The notes under the pieces were generated by a model. That model was given only the letters and a program-made list of their open reading frames with translations, ran no database searches and had not been told where the DNA came from. Shown piece by piece: positions 12,601-23,814 of a DNA stretch of 64,000 nt. Source of the DNA: Umbelopsis isabellina (Eukaryota; Mucoromycota; Umbelopsidomycetes; Umbelopsidales; Umbelopsidaceae); assembly GCA_016758905.1 (NCBI GenBank), contig JAEPQZ010000022.1, positions 1 to 64,000 on the forward strand, given 5' to 3'. Both the position numbers and the translations under genes were made by a program. The first letter of the stretch is position 1. Each line of letters begins with the position of its first letter.

Positions 12601-15600
12601 GGCTGTCTAAAATGTTAAAGCACTTGAAACCAAGCTCGATAGCAAAATCGTCGTGACCAAACATATACAATGGCATTATTTTGTACGAATAATGCCAGTT
12701 CATGACTGCATCACTTTGTTCTCCAGAAGGGAACGACTCTTCGATAAATTTGTTGTCGTTATACTCATCATCATCGAAGATGCCTTCCGCAGTGCCATAA
12801 GTTTTTCCTTGCAGCGCAAGAATATTTCGCTTTACAGCTTTGATCAAATTGTAACTCTCTGTTGAGGTTGTCCAACTAAGGGAGTCAAGAACATTTAGTA
12901 CAAACCTCGTTGATTAGTTAAATGGTAATAAACGTATATACTTACTTTCTAATTCTGACACTGCTGTCCCACGCTTCCTTCATGACCTGATCTAATGGCT
13001 GGCCACGGAAGTACATGGCAACTGCAACACGAACGGGGATATATCGTGCAAACATGGCATCACCTGAAAGAACAGCGTTTTCGTATGCTGCTCGCAAAGG
13101 TTGTATATCTTGCTGTATGTGGTTGCTGAAAGTGCTCATAATTGTGTAGTAGTAAAATGCGGTTCGGGCCTTTTGTGAATGGTTTCCATATTTTTCACTA
13201 ATTTGTACACCCAGCTGAGCAAGTGCACGACCGAACTGATATTTTCCGTATCTTGTTGCAACAAAAGGCGCTAGTATATTGAGTGCCGTGCCAGAAGCAA
13301 CGGAAAGACCGTGTTGGAGAGATGCGTCTATTATGGCTAAAGTATTCGCAAATAACGAAGTATGTTCGCCTTTCCAAAAGAGTGAGATGCATCTATTGTC
13401 GCATATCATTGATATTGTTAGTGTATGACAGCTTCCGTTTTTAAAAGTGGTATGAAAAGGCATGCTTACAGCTGTTCCATGTTTACCATAGTGGCGTGCA
13501 ATACTGGATCATGAGAAGGCTCCCGATCCAATATATTCTCCATTCCAATCGCCAATATTTCCTGTTCTAGTCTATTATACAGTTCGTCGACTTGTTCCTT
13601 TTGCGGCTGCCTTGCAACCTTGATAAGACCCAAGTCATCAATGGAAATCTCTAAAAGTCGGATGCTCTCTTCATATTGTTTAGCAGCGTAAAGATGCAAA
13701 TATATGACTTTGTAAGCACGCGATCGATCGATACCATTTCTGGCATTGTTAATAATCTCGTCAGCTGCAGCGCGACTGTCGTCCTTATGAGCAAAGAAGC
13801 AGTGCAATTGAGAAAGATTATGACAGATATGCAACGTTTCGTCGTAGCTAGAGTCTTCACCATCAACCCAAGGTGATGGAGCTAACAGAGCATGTGCGGA
13901 TTTGCAATATTTTAAAGCCATATCCTGCACTCCACTTGCATTCGCCTTGTCCATAGCTTCAACCAAAATCTTTCGATAGATGCCTTTCTTTTCCAATTTG
14001 CTGATGATACGGAATGATGCTAACAAGTGGTTCGCTACCCAAAAGACATCGAGACCGGTTTCTGTGGCATACTGCTCTGCTATTCTACTTCGCATATTCG
14101 CTTTCTTATCGTCATCGATCATCGTTGCAGCCGCACGTAAATACCGTTTGTGTGCAAAAGTAAATTCATCGAGTCCAGAAGCATGAATAAAACCATTCTC
14201 TAGTGCATATTGTAGACCAAGTGAAGCTCTTGTCACCGAGTCGGTTGACGAAGTCTCATCTTCTGAATCTGAGGCACCGTCCAATTCTTGGTTATGCATC
14301 AGCTCCTTATCATGATCATCCGCAACCATAAGTTGTGACACCTTTTGGAACGAAAAGTTGGTTCCAATGAGAGATGCCCATTGCAACAACTCTTGACCTT
14401 CCGGTGCCATATTTTCTATTTGTGACTTGAATTGTATACGAGCTTAATGAAAAGAAAATGGCATTTTCAAGGCATCAAACAAACACTTACAATCAGATAA
14501 TCAGAATCAGAAACAGAAACAGGTTCGTCGCTATCTTGATTAACAGTTGTAGCTTGACGGAGTTCTTCAAAATCATAATCCTATTAACGTGAACCGGCTA
14601 TATTAGCAAACCAAAATGAACCAAGTCGAATCAACAAATCATATGTCCTACCCAATTCTTTGCATCTACATCGTAATAAATGATATTGCGGCTAGCCAAA
14701 CTCCTGAGTAGCTGTGATACCTTATAAGCATTGCCTAAAGAATCACGGTATATCAGATCCACCATAGGCAATAGGTCGGCGCGATCAGTGACTTCATTTC
14801 GATTGAACGAGGCTGCGATTAAGGTAACAATGTCTGAATATTCCAATGGAGGAACGTTAATGTCTACAAGGTTCACGGAAAAGTATTGGACAAAGCGTTC
14901 AAGTGCGGGAGTGATCTCGTTTGTGCGATAAGTCACTACAAGCACTAATCTGCGGTTGGTGGTTGCAATGGTATACAAAAGTTCAAGCAAAGGCTCATCG
15001 GTATGATGCAAGTCATCAAGAATCTATTGGCAAATAAAACCGTTCCTGATCAATATTTGGTAAGCCGATCAAGCTGAAATCCCCACTCTGTACTTACAAT
15101 TGTGCAAAGCCTGAACGTGGTTAAGGCTCGAAAGATGCATGAAATAGCTCGATGATATAAAGTTTTGGTTTCAACAAATGTGGCTACATGATGAAAACTT
15201 GTCTTCGGCTGTGCCTCATCGCAATCGAAAAACTCGCTTATATCTGCGAGTTGATCCAGTACTTCGATAGGTAAGCCCTGAAAGCTCTGAAAGCCACTTT
15301 TACGCAAAGAGTGATCCAAAATTGATTTAAACCTTTGTATCTCTTCGTCGCTTTCAGCCAGCACGGTTCGCAATAGGCTCTTTAAACATTGCAGTACATA
15401 ATGATAAGGCGCTACTTGCAGAGAGCTCAGACTTGCTGTAGCAACATAACCATGGCGCCGAGCATACTCTTGACAACAAAGTGTGATTTTGGTCTTGCCT
15501 AAGAGAATAGACCGGATATGTGAACACTAAATTAATAACGGGGGTTTCCCAAAGTACACTAGCGTTGTACTAGCACTTACCAACGCCAATATCACCGTGT

Positions 15601-17152
15601 ACGGTTATCACAGTTGCATTTCTCGCTTCAGCCTGCTGAGTGGCTTCCTCATCCTCACTGTCTGGGTGTTCTAGTACTTCAGGTTTACCATATTCTTCAA
15701 AGATATTTGCAAAATAACTGTGAGTCCCATCTGAGATAATAGTTGGAGGAGTGGTTTGATTTGAACTGTTGTGGCGTTCGGCTGCAGCTCGGATAGCATT
15801 TGCAATCAAATGAAGCTCTTTGCCTCGTCCGACAGTGTTATTTGCCATATCAAACTCAAACGAATGATTTTCAATGCCCAGTTCAAAACGAATATGCCGA
15901 AATACGTCTTCTCTTTCTACAGCTTCTTCCTGCTCTGTAGTCATTTCCCTTTCTATAGCTTGTAGCTGTAAGAAATCGGCACGTAGTGAGGAAACGCTTT
16001 GGTATCGATCGTGTGGATACTATGAACATTGTATGTTAGATAAAAGGTAAAAATTTTGCAACGAAAGATCCCCTAATATAATAGTAAAAAAAATGGCATA
16101 GTCTTACTTTGCTTGTAAGCTTTTCAATGATAGCCCAAATTATTGGGGGAAACATTGACCGTAGTTCTGGAGTCAATGGCAGTGGTCTGGTCAAAATATT
16201 ACGTACAACTGTCCTTGGATCTTGATGGACAAAAGGTAGTTGCTGGCTAAGCATAGTAAAAAACATGATACCAAGACTGTACAAATCTGTTCGAGCATCT
16301 ACTTGATACGCCGTTTGAGAAATTTGTTCAGGTGCCAAGTAAGCTAATTGCTCGTTGGTCATGATTGGAGCAAACGGGTCACGCATTCGCTCTCGGTTCA
16401 TTATAGACAGGACTGACTCTTGGGCACGACTACTAGTCTCAAAATCCCAGATCTTGTAAACGTTCATGGTGCTAGGTTGATATAAAAATGATGACGGCCG
16501 TATGCCAGCATGTACCACTGAGCGTCATTTATCAAAGGCGTTAATTTAACAAAGTCCAGCAACAGGCAAAAGTTCAATGCTGACTTACCCTTGTGAGAAT
16601 GAATCTGGCCCAGACAATCACATATCTGCACCGCCATATCGATAAATTTGCTTGTGATGGCCAAACGTGAGTTTGTTGTGGGATTGGATGGTAATTTGCC
16701 ATTGTATACTTTGTAGCCTAAAATCAAGAATCAACGGTGAGTTTTTCATAAATCTTCGCATTCGTCCGTAACTTTGCCGTGTGTGTTCCATACCGTCATC
16801 CTCAAAAACTAAAGCGGTTATTCCTTGTGGTTCCGAGATAAGCTCGATGGGTTTGACAATGTATTGACCGTCCATTATAGACGCTGATAGCCGTGTCGTG
16901 GTCTGATATTCATTTTCGAGCTTTTTGGCGTATGTGGATAATTTGACTATGACAGGCTTCTTGTCGCTCAACCTATGCAAAAAACCGGTCGTCAGTGTTT
17001 ATTACTATTGAAAATGATGATATTTCGTCAAACTGTAGTCCTCACCGGTAGCCCTTGGTGATAGCAATTGGTGCTAGTTCGTCATGATGATCGATCTGGA
17101 CGAGTTGATATTCTGACTTTAATGACTTGCAGGCGTCTATCGCCAAGACCAT
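9656..17152 (-). CDS. Group X-like hybrid histidine kinase (Chk1/Mak2-Phk1 type)
   Basis: Phosphorelay sensor. Thirteen exons: 17152-17046, 16972-16794, 16717-16589, 16517-16108, 16019-15581, 15498-15098, 15023-14652, 14580-14491, 14425-13470, 13392-12946, about 12854-10156, 10094-9940, 9877-9656. Phases close to 2,201 residues. Order: Ser/Thr-kinase-like domain (~37-290; Lys in VIVKL, APEQ, DARTDLYSLG), AAA-type ATPase (Walker A GDIGVGKTKI ~420; Walker B ILDDLHH ~556), a long helical region, GAF (~1470-1625), HisKA with FLATISHELRTP (His ~1667), HATPase (NLIGNAIKFT, DTGIGI, GGTGLGLSI), and a receiver (LIAEDNP, phospho-Asp in FDHHMPK ~2122, Lys in LTKPL). This layout is that of Candida Chk1 and fission yeast Mak2/Mak3, which feed an HPt protein and stress MAPK signalling. 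The kinase-like domain lacks the HRD Asp (HAGIRPSS), so it is probably a pseudokinase. Start ATG at 17152. Confidence 0.9.
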
Positions 17153-17926
17153 GTTGTGGAGCTGCTACGAAAGTGCAATGGACAGTGATAGATGGTCTCT
17201 AAAAGCTACTGCCCAAAAGTGAGAGGTAAAAAAAAAAAAATAACAATACAAATGACCCGCTAAAAGTTTAAGCAAGTAGGGAACGGGCTAGAAAGCAAAT
17301 TTCTTAGATTTATTTTCCACTTTCGTCATGTACCTATGTGGCGTGGATTCAAACTCCTTGCGGTTGGTTCTAGATGCGCTGGTAAGGCAACTAGCTAGCC
17401 TTTCACCAACCACAATTAAGCATCTTGTATCACCTTGATATTATTTTTATCGTAAATGAACATGATTCTATGAGTATTGTCTTGTTCCATTGTGATAATT
17501 GGCTTTTATAGTAATCAAGGTGAACCACTGGCATGCTCACTCTTCCGGTTTAGCGCCACTGAACCAAAGTCAAATCTGCCACAACTGTTCCAGGTACCGC
17601 ACAAAAATGTTGTACGAATCCACACAACTCAATGAACAAATCATATCACGCCTCTGTTCCTAATCTTCCAGGCCACACTCAAGTCAAGTCAAATCGTACG
17701 ATTTTAACTGACTGCTGAGCTCGGTTCAACACACTTACCAATAACCTGGGACACTCCGCCAAACGTGACAGTACAACCGCACTACTCTGCTTTCAATTGG
17801 AGAGAGAGAATCCTTGTTATTATCAAGATAAATCCAGCATTTTCTTTTTATGCCTCTGTGTCTACCCAATCACAAGGGTATTAAGGAAATACCGACTGTA
17901 ACGAGGAATATGCAATGGACTTTTGA

Positions 17927-17996
17927 TATGCTAACTGTATGTATGTATGGTATGCTAACTGTATGTATGGTATGCTAATGTGTGTGCGGTATGCTT
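17927..17996. repeat. Short tandem repeat, ~23-bp unit
   Basis: Three imperfect copies of ATGCTAACTGTATGTATGGT in tandem, the third diverged (TGCTAATGTGTGTGCGGT). Confidence 0.75.
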
Positions 17997-18147
17997 AAAT
18001 TATTCTTCCGTAGATAATTTCATCTAGATTCTGTATCATTTATCGTTGCTCACGCACTACATATCCACCGCATCTGTGCTCATAATTTCATGATATCGAT
18101 CCCTTTTATTCTAATGGTCATATTTTCATTGGCTGAAGTTGGGCCGG

Positions 18148-18168
18148 TTTTTTTTTTTTTTTTTTTTT
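18148..18168. repeat. Poly-T tract
   Basis: About 21 consecutive T between the two divergent genes. Such tracts disfavour nucleosomes and often lie in promoters; its length is also prone to sequencing error. Confidence 0.85.
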
Positions 18169-18973
18169 ATTCTTTCCTCTCAATTCCCCCTGTGAAAGAT
18201 TTTTTACGAGAAAGCGTCAGTTGATATTTAACAACCTAGTAGAGGCACGCCTTCTAGGGAAACCACGAGACCAAAAAATTAAGAAAAAATTAAAAAAAGA
18301 TACGTTCTCGTACCTAATCATATTGACTATCGAATGGGCTCAGTTCAATATCGGACACCATTTGTCACAATTATTGTATTGTATATCATTATGAAACGAA
18401 TTAGCCACCAGGTTTCAATTTGGGTTGCCGGTGTACGCCAGGATGCATCCAACATCGGTGCCCAATAAGCAATCAGTTCGGAGTATGGCCGAATATAACG
18501 CCGATAGCAACCTCTACTGTGCCTCATAGTGGCTTGTATATTGCCACCTGTAAGAGTCATTGGCAGCTTTTAGATTGCTTGGGCTGCCCTCAAATTAATT
18601 TGTGTATACAGAATAATTAGTGTAAGCAAAGCAAAATACTAGCCGTCACCTTCTTGGCTATCATGTGGATAGCGACATAGATATATAGAAATCAAGAACA
18701 TTGTCATACCACCATGACTGCCTTCACTCGTTCCGAGCTGTATGTAGAAGACAATACATGCTCTGTCCGCAGTCAAAACTTCTTAGCCAAGCATACGAAC
18801 CTTTGGGGGTCGTCCTCTGCATTTATTTTAAACCTCAACAATGCCTCATTTCTTTATCAAATCTCGTGTTATCAGGAGTTTATGCTTCGAGAATTTATAG
18901 GGCGATTTCTCAAGATTGAAAGTTTCCTCCCATCAATGTCAACGCATATGCTTGAAAGATAAAGTCAGTGGCC

Positions 18974-18992
18974 AAAAAAAAAAAAAAAAAAA
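18974..18992. repeat. Poly-A tract upstream of the Zn2Cys6 gene
   Basis: About 19 consecutive A some 200 bases before the start codon at 19193, possibly part of that promoter. Confidence 0.8.
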
Positions 18993-19192
18993 CGACATCT
19001 CGTCAACGTAGCGTTGAATAGATTGTTTGTAGGCAGTGACGGAAAGACAGGGCTTGATCAAATTTGGGATGTGGAGATGGAAATTTGCAGAGGACCTATC
19101 ACTCAAGCGAATGATTTAAGGTTCATGGTCATTTCCCCACAATTTCTTTTGCTTCTTTTCACACCAGCCGAACTAGAGACTGGGTGGCTGAT

Positions 19193-21163
19193 ATGTCCAG
19201 CGACGGTGAAAACGATATCAATCAAGGCCCTGCATGTGTCCAGTGTCGAAAGAAGAAACATAAATGCTCTAGAGGCGAACCATGCCAATCCTGTCTAGCA
19301 AGTGGGTCTACATGCTTCTATACAGAATACAAAAAGAGAGGGGCCAAACCAGGCTATATTGAGACCTTGACTCGGCGAATGGACCAGCTTGAATCGCTTG
19401 TGCTCGGCCAATCTTTACTTCTCGCATCTCAGGGTCACATTCCTCCAATCAAGAATGAGGATACCCTGAAGCAGACCCTGGATCAGGTACGAAACACCTT
19501 GAATTCCGCTAAATCAAACGGAAGTGCCGAAATGGCGTCGAATCACGGTAGTCCTCAGCAGGAACGAGAACGAAAACGAAAACGCTCGTATTACAGTGAG
19601 ACGGATTTTGATAGTATTTTGCCACCAGAGGGGCTACTTGTCGAGCTAGTCAGATTACACTTTGAGCGCATACACCCTTGGATTCCTATCCTCCACCAGT
19701 TGACTTTTGAGCAGAATTTCAAAACACGCAACCGTAGCGAGATTGTTTTGGCAGCCATCACAGCTGCCACCATCAAGTTCACTGATTTGGATCATACACA
19801 GCAAAAGTATTATTACAAGCGATGTCGCCAAGCCGTTATATTAGCATCGATGGATCGCTTCTCAGTAGAAACGCTTCAAGCCAGCGTTATCATTGCCTAT
19901 GATACCATCGGCAGTGGTAGAGGCCCACGGAGTTGGTCTATTGTTTCCTCCGCTACAAGGGTGGTAGAGCAATTAGGTCTTGCTGGAGAAGATGATGATA
20001 TGGAAAAGAACAAATTATTGAATCGCGTTGGCTTTTTGAGTCCCCCTAAAAACCTCACAGAAACAGAAGAACGTAGAAGAATATTTTGGAGCATTTTCCA
20101 GATGGATAGATTTTGTTCTGTCACTACTGGCTGGAACACAAGCTTAACCAGCACCGATGTAAAGCGACGACTTCCCACCAATGGAGAATGGTTCAAAGAG
20201 AGAATCTATAAACAGGCGAGATATTTCAATATATCAGACCCAGACGTCGATTCTACCGATGCCAACGACGCCCTCGGAGGATATGCTTACTTGATCGAAG
20301 CAACAGAGTGCTTGAATAGAGTAGCATGCTTCCTCTTGCGAGAAAAAATTGATTTCACAACGAGAGATGGTCTCCGCCGCTGGTTCGACGGTTTCCAAGC
20401 ACTGGATGCTATGCTTGTTCGCTGGAAAACATTCCTTCCTGAGAAGTGGCAAGTAGCTACAGTCAACCCAACCGGTGGAATGGATGAGAACTTGACGCTG
20501 GCACATATCTCTCATAATACAAGCGTCTTGCTATTGCATCATAATGTTGCTTACCCTCCAACCGACCTTAACATTCGACTTCCAAGTTTGAACTCGTCCC
20601 AAACTTGTTTTGCAGCTGCCATGGAAATTACTACAATCACATCGCAGTTTTTAGTTCATGTCCGTATAGCCGTATCTCCACCTTTTGCATTTTGCCTGTT
20701 TGTGGCCGCTAGAACCATTTTGGCTCATTCTTTACATTACCGCACTGATCTGGATCCAAGCTTTGGAGTTCTTGTACAATCATTACGGGAAATATCCAAA
20801 AGATGGGCTGCCAATGGACCAGAGACTGATAATCTTGCAGGAAAATTAGCTACTAAACTGGAGAAAGCAAAACATATGAATTCCCCTATAAATGCGAGGG
20901 AAGCAGTATTCGAGGATGACGAAGGGGATGATCTGATGTTTTCTTTAGCGTCACCAACCTTGATTGAAGGATTTGGAACCTATGCATTACACCCTCTAGC
21001 GTCAGCAGGAGACCAAGTAATCACTGATAACGCTAACGTAGGATCAGCATCTACTATCAGTTCCAGCTCCAATATTGAGTTTGAACTGCCACATAATTTG
21101 ACCGACTTCGATCATATTTTCACCTGGGCGGATGATCCTCGCAGTGTTCGCACCAATTTGTAA
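19193..21163 (+). CDS. Zn2Cys6 transcription factor, likely cluster activator
   Basis: Fungal-specific nuclear regulator, 656 residues, single exon, started at the first ATG (19193). The binuclear zinc cluster is C15-x2-C18-x6-C25-x5-C31-x2-C34-x6-C41, followed by a basic linker (KKRGAKPGY) and a short coiled coil (IETLTRRMDQLESLVLG) for dimerisation. Residues ~150-480 match the fungal-specific transcription factor domain, including ETEERRRIFWSIFQMDRF. An acidic C-terminal region could be an activation domain. It heads a run of carbohydrate genes and is followed 414 bases later by a DUF2264 gene on the same strand. Zn2Cys6 dimers bind paired CGG triplets; CGG-N7-CCG occurs in two promoters of this cluster. 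Control of the cluster is an inference from position and these sites. Confidence 0.9.
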   Translation: MSSDGENDINQGPACVQCRKKKHKCSRGEPCQSCLASGSTCFYTEYKKRGAKPGYIETLTRRMDQLESLVLGQSLLLASQGHIPPIKNEDTLKQTLDQVRNTLNSAKSNGSAEMASNHGSPQQERERKRKRSYYSETDFDSILPPEGLLVELVRLHFERIHPWIPILHQLTFEQNFKTRNRSEIVLAAITAATIKFTDLDHTQQKYYYKRCRQAVILASMDRFSVETLQASVIIAYDTIGSGRGPRSWSIVSSATRVVEQLGLAGEDDDMEKNKLLNRVGFLSPPKNLTETEERRRIFWSIFQMDRFCSVTTGWNTSLTSTDVKRRLPTNGEWFKERIYKQARYFNISDPDVDSTDANDALGGYAYLIEATECLNRVACFLLREKIDFTTRDGLRRWFDGFQALDAMLVRWKTFLPEKWQVATVNPTGGMDENLTLAHISHNTSVLLLHHNVAYPPTDLNIRLPSLNSSQTCFAAAMEITTITSQFLVHVRIAVSPPFAFCLFVAARTILAHSLHYRTDLDPSFGVLVQSLREISKRWAANGPETDNLAGKLATKLEKAKHMNSPINAREAVFEDDEGDDLMFSLASPTLIEGFGTYALHPLASAGDQVITDNANVGSASTISSSSNIEFELPHNLTDFDHIFTWADDPRSVRTNL

Positions 21164-21495
21164 TGATGTTAATTCAGCTTTAGAAAGCTTCTTTCCTCCA
21201 TTTGATTTATTCCTCCGTTATTTTTACACCGAGCAGATTGTATATTTTGTAATTAAATTTTCGCAAGCAAAAGTGCCTGAAATTGAGTTTGTATGGCGAA
21301 GATCATTTCAGGCTAAAAAGATCATATTTTTACATTTTGCTCAGGCATGAACTTGACCTGAAACGTAATCACCTCAAAAGTTTGAAGTAAGAAATCGGAT
21401 GTTGATACATTACTTGATCGTTTTTATTCAATGTTGACCATGGATTTAAGCAACAAACTTTTGAGTTTTGCTGACCTTCCGGCTGGGATTATTTA

Positions 21496-21508
21496 CGGAC
21501 CGCGACCG
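21496..21508. promoter_or_regulatory. CGG-N7-CCG palindrome, candidate Zn2Cys6 site
   Basis: CGG ACCGCGA CCG lies 12 bases before the TATA box of the DUF2264 gene. Spaced inverted CGG triplets are the classic target of Zn2Cys6 dimers. The same spacing recurs in the permease/GH88 promoter. Confidence 0.5.
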
Positions 21509-21519
21509 CCTCAATACCG

Positions 21520-21526
21520 TATATAA
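21520..21526 (+). promoter_or_regulatory. TATA box of the DUF2264 gene
   Basis: TATATAA, 51 bases before the ATG at 21578. Confidence 0.65.
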
Positions 21527-21577
21527 TTTAACTTTCGCACAAGTTTAGCAATTCTTCAAACATCTCTTCTTCTCTCC

Positions 21578-23422
21578 ATGACGGTCAGCAAAAAGTCAAA
21601 ATTCTCGCCACTCGGCAACTTGCCACTAAATACGAAGGAAGATCTTCAAGTTGCTTTCTTGGAAGTATTTCGTCCTCTTTTGCCAGCTTTCTCACCCGGT
21701 AGTGCTAGAGTTCGAGTAGAGGAAGCTGGAGCTCACTTTCCACCTGCAGCTGCCGATTTGGAAGGATTCGCCCGACCCTTGTGGGGTATTGTTCCGTTTG
21801 TTGCCGGAGGTGGTAAATTTGAGTATTGGGATATTTACCATGCTGGTTTGACAAACGGAACAGATCCTGCTCATGAGGAGTACTGGGGTACGCCGACCAA
21901 CCACGATCAGCGACAAGTTGAATTGGCCGCTATCGGTTTTGCCATAGCTCTTATCCCAGAACAGTTTTACGAACCTCTTTCCGAAACAGCAAAACAAAAT
22001 CTAGTCAAATTTCTGCAAACTGGACGTAATCACTTTTATCCGGTATGCAACTGGCGGTTTTTCCGTGTGTTGGTTGATCTCGGTCTGAAGACTGTCGGAG
22101 CTCCTTACGACGCTAAGATGACTGAAGAATACTTGGATGATCTCGATTCATATTATCTTACCGATGGTTACTATGGTGATGGTGTTGAAAAGTACAAGAT
22201 GGATTACTATAACCCTTGGGCATTCCAATTTTATGCTTTAATATACGCAAAGCTTTGTCCAGAGGATACTAAGCGTCAGCAAAATTACAGGCACAGAGCA
22301 AAGCTCTTTGCTCAACAGTTTCAGCATTGGTTTGGTGATGATGGATCAGCTATTCCTTTTGGTAGAAGTCTCATCTACCGGTATGCTTGTGGATCTTTCT
22401 GGGGTGCTTTAGCTTATGCTGATGAGGAGGTCCTACCTTGGGGTGTTATTAAAGGTCTATATATGCGACATATGAGATGGTGGGCCAAGCAACCAGTTTC
22501 ACGATTGAACTCCGGACTTCTAAGTCTCGGCTATACTTATCCTAATCCTTTCATTTGCGAAACCTACAATTCACCACAATCACCCTATTGGGCTCTCAAG
22601 GCATTCCTACCGCTCGCATTACCTTCCGATCATCCATTCTGGACCGCAGAGGAGTTGCCAGTTAAGTTGGAGTCTGCATCTCTACCTGTGCCTGGTATGG
22701 TGATATCTCATTACCCCAAAAACACTGTTGCTCTGATGTCGGGACCACAACACTTTTCAAGCACTGTCCGGTACCAAGCTGAAAAGTACTGTAAATTTGC
22801 CTATAGCTCAAGATACGGTTTTAGCATTGATATCAGGAGAGACCGCTTTGACTTTGCGGTGCTTGACAATATGATTGGATTTTCCGAGGATGGTGACTTT
22901 TTCAAAGTTAGAGAAAACACACGGGCCAAGATTTTCGAGGACAAGTTATATTCGACATGGTCGCCTTGGAAGGATGTCACTGTAGAGACATGGTTAATAC
23001 CTAGTGGAAAATGGCACATTAGAGTTCATCGTGTCCAAACCGGCCGAGATCTTACAGCAATCGAAGGTGGTTTCGCAATCTCAAACTACGAACATGCCGG
23101 CCAAGTTGACCAGGAGGAAGCTTCAGATAAAGCATACGTGTGCAACCCTGAAGATTTTAGTGGTATCATCGACTTGGGTGGCAACCGTCAAGGAAAGGTA
23201 TGCGTACCCGAGCCCAACACCAATATTATGTTCCCAAGGTCGATAGTTCCACAGCTTAAGGGCGGCATCAAAGCAAACACCTCTGTGCTCTATGCAGCTG
23301 CTATCATTGCTCAACCAGATGTCCATATATTGAAAGGAGAATGGACCAACATTCCTTCAATGCCTTCAATGGAGGATCTTGATAAAATTAAAGAGTCAGC
23401 CATTCCCGTTTTCAATGAATAG
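21578..23422 (+). CDS. DUF2264 family protein, probable glycan-active enzyme
   Basis: 614 residues in one exon, started at the first ATG after the TATA box. The sequence matches the DUF2264 family: an N-terminal helical, aromatic-rich half (ARPLWGIVPF, YWGTPTNHDQRQVE, NWRFFRVLVDLGL, DGYYGDGVEKYKMDYYNPWAF, here split: DGYYGDG then KMDYYNPWAF) and a C-terminal beta-rich half (FSSTVRYQAEKYCKFAYSS, IRRDRFDFAVLDN). The first half resembles an (alpha/alpha)n-barrel, as in uronyl hydrolases. Family members often sit beside polysaccharide-degrading genes; I recall, without certainty, that relatives are classed as beta-glucuronidases (CAZy GH154). There is no signal peptide, so it is probably cytosolic. 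Next to GH88 and a sugar permease, a role in uronate-oligosaccharide breakdown is likely but not shown. Confidence 0.85.
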   Translation: MTVSKKSKFSPLGNLPLNTKEDLQVAFLEVFRPLLPAFSPGSARVRVEEAGAHFPPAAADLEGFARPLWGIVPFVAGGGKFEYWDIYHAGLTNGTDPAHEEYWGTPTNHDQRQVELAAIGFAIALIPEQFYEPLSETAKQNLVKFLQTGRNHFYPVCNWRFFRVLVDLGLKTVGAPYDAKMTEEYLDDLDSYYLTDGYYGDGVEKYKMDYYNPWAFQFYALIYAKLCPEDTKRQQNYRHRAKLFAQQFQHWFGDDGSAIPFGRSLIYRYACGSFWGALAYADEEVLPWGVIKGLYMRHMRWWAKQPVSRLNSGLLSLGYTYPNPFICETYNSPQSPYWALKAFLPLALPSDHPFWTAEELPVKLESASLPVPGMVISHYPKNTVALMSGPQHFSSTVRYQAEKYCKFAYSSRYGFSIDIRRDRFDFAVLDNMIGFSEDGDFFKVRENTRAKIFEDKLYSTWSPWKDVTVETWLIPSGKWHIRVHRVQTGRDLTAIEGGFAISNYEHAGQVDQEEASDKAYVCNPEDFSGIIDLGGNRQGKVCVPEPNTNIMFPRSIVPQLKGGIKANTSVLYAAAIIAQPDVHILKGEWTNIPSMPSMEDLDKIKESAIPVFNE

Positions 23423-23814
23423 ATTCGGTATAATAGAACATGGCCAGTAAATAAAATACACAACTATTGAACTTTACTTTGTGGTCGTAAGCTAGCGGTG
23501 ATATTACCATGGGTTACAGCATTCTAAAAGGAGAAATATTGCGTAGAGAATAATGACAATCAGATAGCCGCTCTGACAGCTGCATGGAGGTACCAGCGAT
23601 TAACACTTTCGTTTTACAAATAAGAATTGAAACCCTTTTGGCACAACAACACGCACGCGGAGCTAATATTTTGGGAGAGCTTGATCGAAGGCTCAAATAA
23701 TATATAATATTTTATTAAAGTACACACTATAGAACAATTACGTCCGAGAGTTATTCGATACGAGAGAATACGAGAAAGAATAGATTTAGGGATGAAGCAC
23801 CAGTCTTTTCACCT
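23423..23814. other. Convergent intergenic gap
   Basis: 392 bases between the 3' ends of DUF2264 and the permease. GTAAATAAAATAC shortly after the DUF2264 stop may be its polyadenylation signal. I see nothing else in it. Confidence 0.6.

Larger units (their letters stand above)
17153..19192. other. Intergenic region between histidine kinase and Zn2Cys6 gene
   Basis: About 2 kb with no supported gene. It is the shared 5' region of two divergent genes. It contains a poly-T run, a poly-A run, a short tandem repeat near 17.93 kb and an inverted repeat GGTTGGT/ACCAACC (17362-17411). A 249-base open frame at 18714-18962 has no recognisable motif. Confidence 0.55.
21164..21577. other. DUF2264 gene promoter region
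   Basis: 414 bases between the regulator and the DUF2264 gene. It has a CGG-N7-CCG site and a TATA box near its right end; nothing else is evident. Confidence 0.6.

Noticed and set aside
17331-17415. tRNA-like sequence (GATTCAAACTCC and a GGTTGGT/ACCAACC inverted repeat)
   Set aside because: The inverted repeat and B-box-like word are in the wrong order and no cloverleaf could be drawn on either strand.
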